Positions 6,359-9,267 of a DNA stretch of 9,267 nucleotides are shown piece by piece. Every line of letters starts with the position of its first letter. Position 1 is the stretch's first letter. Origin of the DNA: Planctomycetota bacterium (GTDB taxonomy: Bacteria > Planctomycetota > PLA2 > JAEUHO01); contig JAPKHB010000138.1 in the NCBI GenBank assembly GCA_026647295.1, positions 1 to 9,267 on the forward strand. Direction: 5' to 3'. A program made the translations under genes and the position numbers. Under the pieces are notes generated by a model. That model did no database searches, was not told the origin of the DNA, and worked only from the letters and a program-made list of their open reading frames with translations.

Positions 6359-9148
6359 CTACGCGGGCTCCACCCGCAGCGCCGAGTACTTGAACCCCGG
6401 GATCTTCCCGTAGGGGTCCAGCGCGTCGCTGGTGAGCAGGTTCCCCGCCGCCTCGCGGAAGCCAAAGGGCAGGAACACGCTCCCCGGGGACGTCGCGCGG
6501 CTGGCCTCGACGCGCACGCGCACGCTGCCCCGGCGGGTGGTCAGGCGCACGAAGCTCCCGTCCGCGATGCCCAGGCGCGCGAGGTCGTCGGGGTGGATCT
6601 CGCAGGTCGCCTCCGGGCGCAGGGCGTCCAGCGCCTTGGACCGGCGGGTCATCGTCCCGGTGTGCCAGTGCTGGAGCGATCGGCCCGTGTTGAGGATGAA
6701 GGGGAACTCCGCGTCGGGGAGCTCGGCGGGGTCCATGAACTCGGCCGGGGAGAACTTCCCGCGGCCGCTGGGCGTCGGGAATCCGTCGCCGAAGAGCACG
6801 ACCTCGCCGTCCCCGGCGGCCGGATCCGCGCACGGCCACAGCTTGCCCGGCCCGCGCAGGTGTTCGTAGGTCAGGCCGGCGTAGGAGTCGTTCAACGTCA
6901 GGAACTCGTTCCAGACGTCCTCGACGTCGCGGTAGGGCTGCGGGTGCCCCATGCGCGCCATCACGTCGCACAGGATCTGCCAGTCGAGGCGCGCCTCCCC
7001 GGGCGGCCGCAGGGCCGCGACGCCGAGCTGGACGCGCCGGTCCGTGTTGGTGTAGGTGCCCGTCTTCTCGAAGTACGAGGTGGCCGGCAGCACGACGTCG
7101 GCCGCCTCGGCCGTCTCGGTGAGGAAGATGTCCTGCACGACCAGGAAGTCGAGCCGGCAAAACGCCTCGCGGGCCTGGCTCACGTCGGGGTCCGACAGGA
7201 ACGGGTTCTCCCCGAGGATGTACATGCCCTTGAGGCGGCCCGCCTTGGCGGCGTGGCACACCTCGACCACCGTGAGCCCCGGCCGCGGATCCAGCGCGAC
7301 GCCCCAGGCCCGCTCGAAGCGCTCCCGCGCGGCCGGGTCGCCGACGGGGGCGTAGTCCGGGAAGACCATCGGGATCAGCCCGGCGTCGCTCGCGCCCTGG
7401 ACGTTGTTCTGGCCCCGCAGCGGGTGGAGCCCCGTGCCGGGCCGGCCGACGTTGCCCGTGAGCAGGCACAACGAGATCAGGCAGCGGGCGTTGTCGGTGC
7501 CGTGCAGGTGTTGCGAGATGCCCATGCCCCAGAAGACGATCATCGACCGGGCCTTGCCGATCGTGCGCGCGAGGTCGCGCAGGCGCGCCGCGTCCACCCC
7601 GCAGATCGGGGCCGCCATCTCCGGCGTGTAGCGCGCGACCGTGGCCCGCAGGGCCTCGAAGTTCTCGGTGTAGCGCTCGACGTAGGCGCGGTCCTCCAGG
7701 CCCTCGGCGAGGATCACGTGCATCAGGGCGTTGTAGAACGCCACGTCGCTGCCGGGCTTGAGGCGCACGAACTCGCCGTGGTCGGCGATCGCGGGCCGGT
7801 ACGGGTTGACCACGATCAGCCGCGTGCCCCGGCGCGCCGCTTCCTTGAAGAAGGTGGCCGCGACCGGGTGGTTGTCGGTGGTGTTGCTGCCGGCGATCAG
7901 CGCGACCTCGGCGTTCACCACGTCGGAGTAGACCGTGGTGACGGCGCCGGAGCCGATGGTCTCGAGCAGCGCGGCCACGCTGGAGGCGTGGCACAGGCGC
8001 GTGCAGTGGTCCACGTTGTTGGTGCCGAAGGCCGTGCGCACCATCTTCTGGAAGAGGTAGGCCTCCTCGTTCGAGCACTTCGCGCTGCCGAAGCCGGCCA
8101 GGGCCCCGGGGCCGTGGGTGTCGCGGATCGCCGCGAGCCGCGTCGCGACGAGGTCCAACGCCTCCTCCCAGGTGGCCTCCCGGAAGGCCCCGAGGGCCTG
8201 CTCGTAGTCGGCGTAGACCCGCTCGCGGCGCACGCCGTCGGGCGCGCCGCGCAGGTCGGCCGTGAGCAGCCGCTTGGGGTAGTGTCCGGGCTTGCGGATG
8301 AGGGGGCGGGTCAGCCGGTGGGGGTGCGTGGCGTAGTCGAAGCCGTAGCGCCCCTTCACGCACAGGCGGCCTTCGTTGGCGCTGGGGCGCCGGCCGTCGG
8401 CGAACACGACCTGGTTGGCCTGTTCGTCCACGTGGTAGGTCACGGCGCAGCCCACCCCGCAGTAGGGGCACACGCTGTCGACGGGCTTGAGGCGCGCGCG
8501 GGGCCGAAGGCCGACGGTGAGGGGCTTGTTGGTGAGCGCGCCGGTGGGGCAGGCGGCCACGCACTCCCCGCACTCCACGCAGGTCGACGCGCCCATCGGG
8601 CCGTCCAGGTCGAACCCGATGCGCGTCCCGTAGCCCTTGCCCGTGCGCCCGATCACCCAGTTGCCCTGCACGTCGTCGCAGGCGCGGATGCAGCGGTCGC
8701 ACAGGATGCAGGCCTGGTGGTCGACCGCGATGACCTTCGAACTCGCGTCGGCCGGCCGGCCGTTCCCGGAGGGGAAGCGCCCGCGCTCCGCGCCCAGTTC
8801 GCGGGCGAGGTCCATCAACTCGTCGTCCGCCGTGGTCGCCTCCCGGGCGCTTTGGGCGGGTTGGTCGGCGAGCAGCAGCTCGGTGAGGACCTTGCGGCTG
8901 CGATGCACGGCGGGGGAGTCGGTGCGGACCTCCATGCCGGCCTCGACCCGGCGCACGCAGGAGGCCTGGAGCGTGCGCGCCCCCTTCACCTCCACCACGC
9001 ACATCCGGCACACGCCGACCGGCTCCAGCCGCGGGTCGTGGCACAACACGGGGACCGCAAGCCCCATCTCGCGGGCCGCCTGCCAGATCGTGTAGTGCTC
9101 CGGCACGCTGACCTCGCGGCCGTCGATCGCCAGCGTGACGCGGCCCAC
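6359..9148 (-). CDS. fdhA: Molybdenum/tungsten formate dehydrogenase, catalytic (alpha) subunit, Cys type
   Basis: About 929 residues from GTG 9148. It oxidises formate to CO2 (or reduces CO2) at a bis-pyranopterin Mo/W site in the cytoplasm. Domains in order: [2Fe-2S] ferredoxin (Cys36, 47, 50, 64); a His-Cys cluster domain whose ligands are all lost (about 95-110); two [4Fe-4S] sites, CILCDRCIRAC (147-157) and CVECGECVAAC (190-200); the molybdopterin Fe4S4 domain (Cys227, 230, 234, 263); the catalytic pair Cys386-His387 in DHCTRLCHASS; the GSNTTDNHP and PLRGQNNVQGASD motifs; and the C-terminal dinucleotide-binding domain from about 740. The active-site ligand is cysteine, not selenocysteine. 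GTG 9148 gives MGRVTLAIDG, matching family N-termini, but has no good Shine-Dalgarno. GTG 9178 and TTG 9226 are alternatives, and the frame is open to the right edge. No NuoE/NuoF-like diaphorase partner is visible; tupABC follows directly. The product is confident, the start is not; fdhF is an equally common symbol. Confidence 0.93.
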   Translation of the reverse strand: MGRVTLAIDGREVSVPEHYTIWQAAREMGLAVPVLCHDPRLEPVGVCRMCVVEVKGARTLQASCVRRVEAGMEVRTDSPAVHRSRKVLTELLLADQPAQSAREATTADDELMDLARELGAERGRFPSGNGRPADASSKVIAVDHQACILCDRCIRACDDVQGNWVIGRTGKGYGTRIGFDLDGPMGASTCVECGECVAACPTGALTNKPLTVGLRPRARLKPVDSVCPYCGVGCAVTYHVDEQANQVVFADGRRPSANEGRLCVKGRYGFDYATHPHRLTRPLIRKPGHYPKRLLTADLRGAPDGVRRERVYADYEQALGAFREATWEEALDLVATRLAAIRDTHGPGALAGFGSAKCSNEEAYLFQKMVRTAFGTNNVDHCTRLCHASSVAALLETIGSGAVTTVYSDVVNAEVALIAGSNTTDNHPVAATFFKEAARRGTRLIVVNPYRPAIADHGEFVRLKPGSDVAFYNALMHVILAEGLEDRAYVERYTENFEALRATVARYTPEMAAPICGVDAARLRDLARTIGKARSMIVFWGMGISQHLHGTDNARCLISLCLLTGNVGRPGTGLHPLRGQNNVQGASDAGLIPMVFPDYAPVGDPAARERFERAWGVALDPRPGLTVVEVCHAAKAGRLKGMYILGENPFLSDPDVSQAREAFCRLDFLVVQDIFLTETAEAADVVLPATSYFEKTGTYTNTDRRVQLGVAALRPPGEARLDWQILCDVMARMGHPQPYRDVEDVWNEFLTLNDSYAGLTYEHLRGPGKLWPCADPAAGDGEVVLFGDGFPTPSGRGKFSPAEFMDPAELPDAEFPFILNTGRSLQHWHTGTMTRRSKALDALRPEATCEIHPDDLARLGIADGSFVRLTTRRGSVRVRVEASRATSPGSVFLPFGFREAAGNLLTSDALDPYGKIPGFKYSALRVEPA
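6368..6374 (-). promoter_or_regulatory. Ribosome binding site for tupA inside the end of the formate dehydrogenase gene
   Basis: The minus strand reads GGTGGAG here, with 9 bases between GGAG and the GTG start at 6358. It lies within the last codons of the upstream gene, whose TAG stop touches the tupA start. This supports the GTG start and translational coupling. Confidence 0.55.
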
Positions 9149-9267
9149 TGCGCCCAGATGGCTCGACGAGGTGGCCACGCCGGCCTGTTCAGACCGGCGC
9201 AGCGCCGGCCCGAGGCCGAACCCCAACCCGCCGACGACGAGCAGCGTGGCCAGCGCCGCCAGCCCAC
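9149..9267 (-). other. In-frame upstream extension of the formate dehydrogenase frame with a membrane-helix-like stretch
   Basis: No stop separates the presumed formate dehydrogenase start from the window edge. Read in the same frame from 9265, the DNA encodes a hydrophobic run beginning GLAALATLLVVGGLGFGL and ending GPAL (codons 9265-9200), then RRSEQAG and a Ser/Gly linker. All of the first 24 codons have G or C at the third position and the second positions are T/C-rich, as expected for coding DNA of a membrane helix here. This could be the end of an upstream membrane protein fused to the enzyme, an N-terminal anchor, or a chance open frame. The sequence does not decide. Confidence 0.4.

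Noticed and set aside
7991..7993. Possible selenocysteine at the formate dehydrogenase active site
   Set aside because: The codon is TGC (Cys386), not TGA, and the frame has no internal TGA, so this is a Cys-type enzyme.
4242..9044. A 1600-codon open frame on the minus strand covering most of the right half
   Set aside because: Only its last 197 codons are real (tupC). The rest is an out-of-frame reading of the formate dehydrogenase and tupAB genes, rich in Arg/Pro/Gly/Ala, open only because stops are rare in such GC-rich DNA.
8986..9267. A 93-codon minus-strand frame reaching the right edge
   Set aside because: Its product is Trp/Arg/Ser-rich and overlaps, out of frame, the ferredoxin domain of the formate dehydrogenase.

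Overview
The window is very GC-rich DNA (well above 70% G+C by eye) from a bacterium, densely packed with genes and with strong G/C bias at third codon positions. GTG starts are common. I see no rRNA, tRNA, CRISPR array or insertion sequence. The lineage cannot be fixed from the sequence. A large protein built of carboxypeptidase-regulatory-like modules recalls Planctomycetota or Myxococcota genomes, but that is only an impression.

Left half, plus strand. A gene cut by the left edge (3-1619) encodes about six beta-sandwich modules of the carboxypeptidase-regulatory type. After a 143-bp gap containing a strong UUCG-capped hairpin comes a two-gene unit. The first gene (1763-3325) is a bifunctional GNAT acetyltransferase/carbon-nitrogen hydrolase resembling B. 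subtilis YhcX. The second is ferrochelatase, hemH (3306-4259), which overlaps it by 20 bp.

Right half, minus strand, running towards hemH. A molybdenum/tungsten formate dehydrogenase catalytic subunit (9148 or further upstream to 6359) is followed with almost no spacing by tupA (6358-5528), tupB (5524-4829) and tupC (4832-4242). These three encode a tungstate-type ABC importer. The junctions (stop directly followed by start, a 3-bp gap, a 4-bp ATGA overlap) indicate one operon in which oxyanion uptake is co-expressed with the metalloenzyme that uses it. tupC and hemH converge and overlap by 18 bp at their 3' ends.

Most unusual points: (1) the formate dehydrogenase keeps the fold around its N5-type His-Cys iron-sulfur cluster but has lost all four ligands; (2) its reading frame stays open to the right edge and encodes a membrane-helix-like stretch upstream of the expected start; (3) the TupC ATPase lacks the switch (H-loop) histidine. 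None of this proves a new system. The best candidate is a variant tungsten/molybdenum formate dehydrogenase with a rewired electron chain and a dedicated importer.
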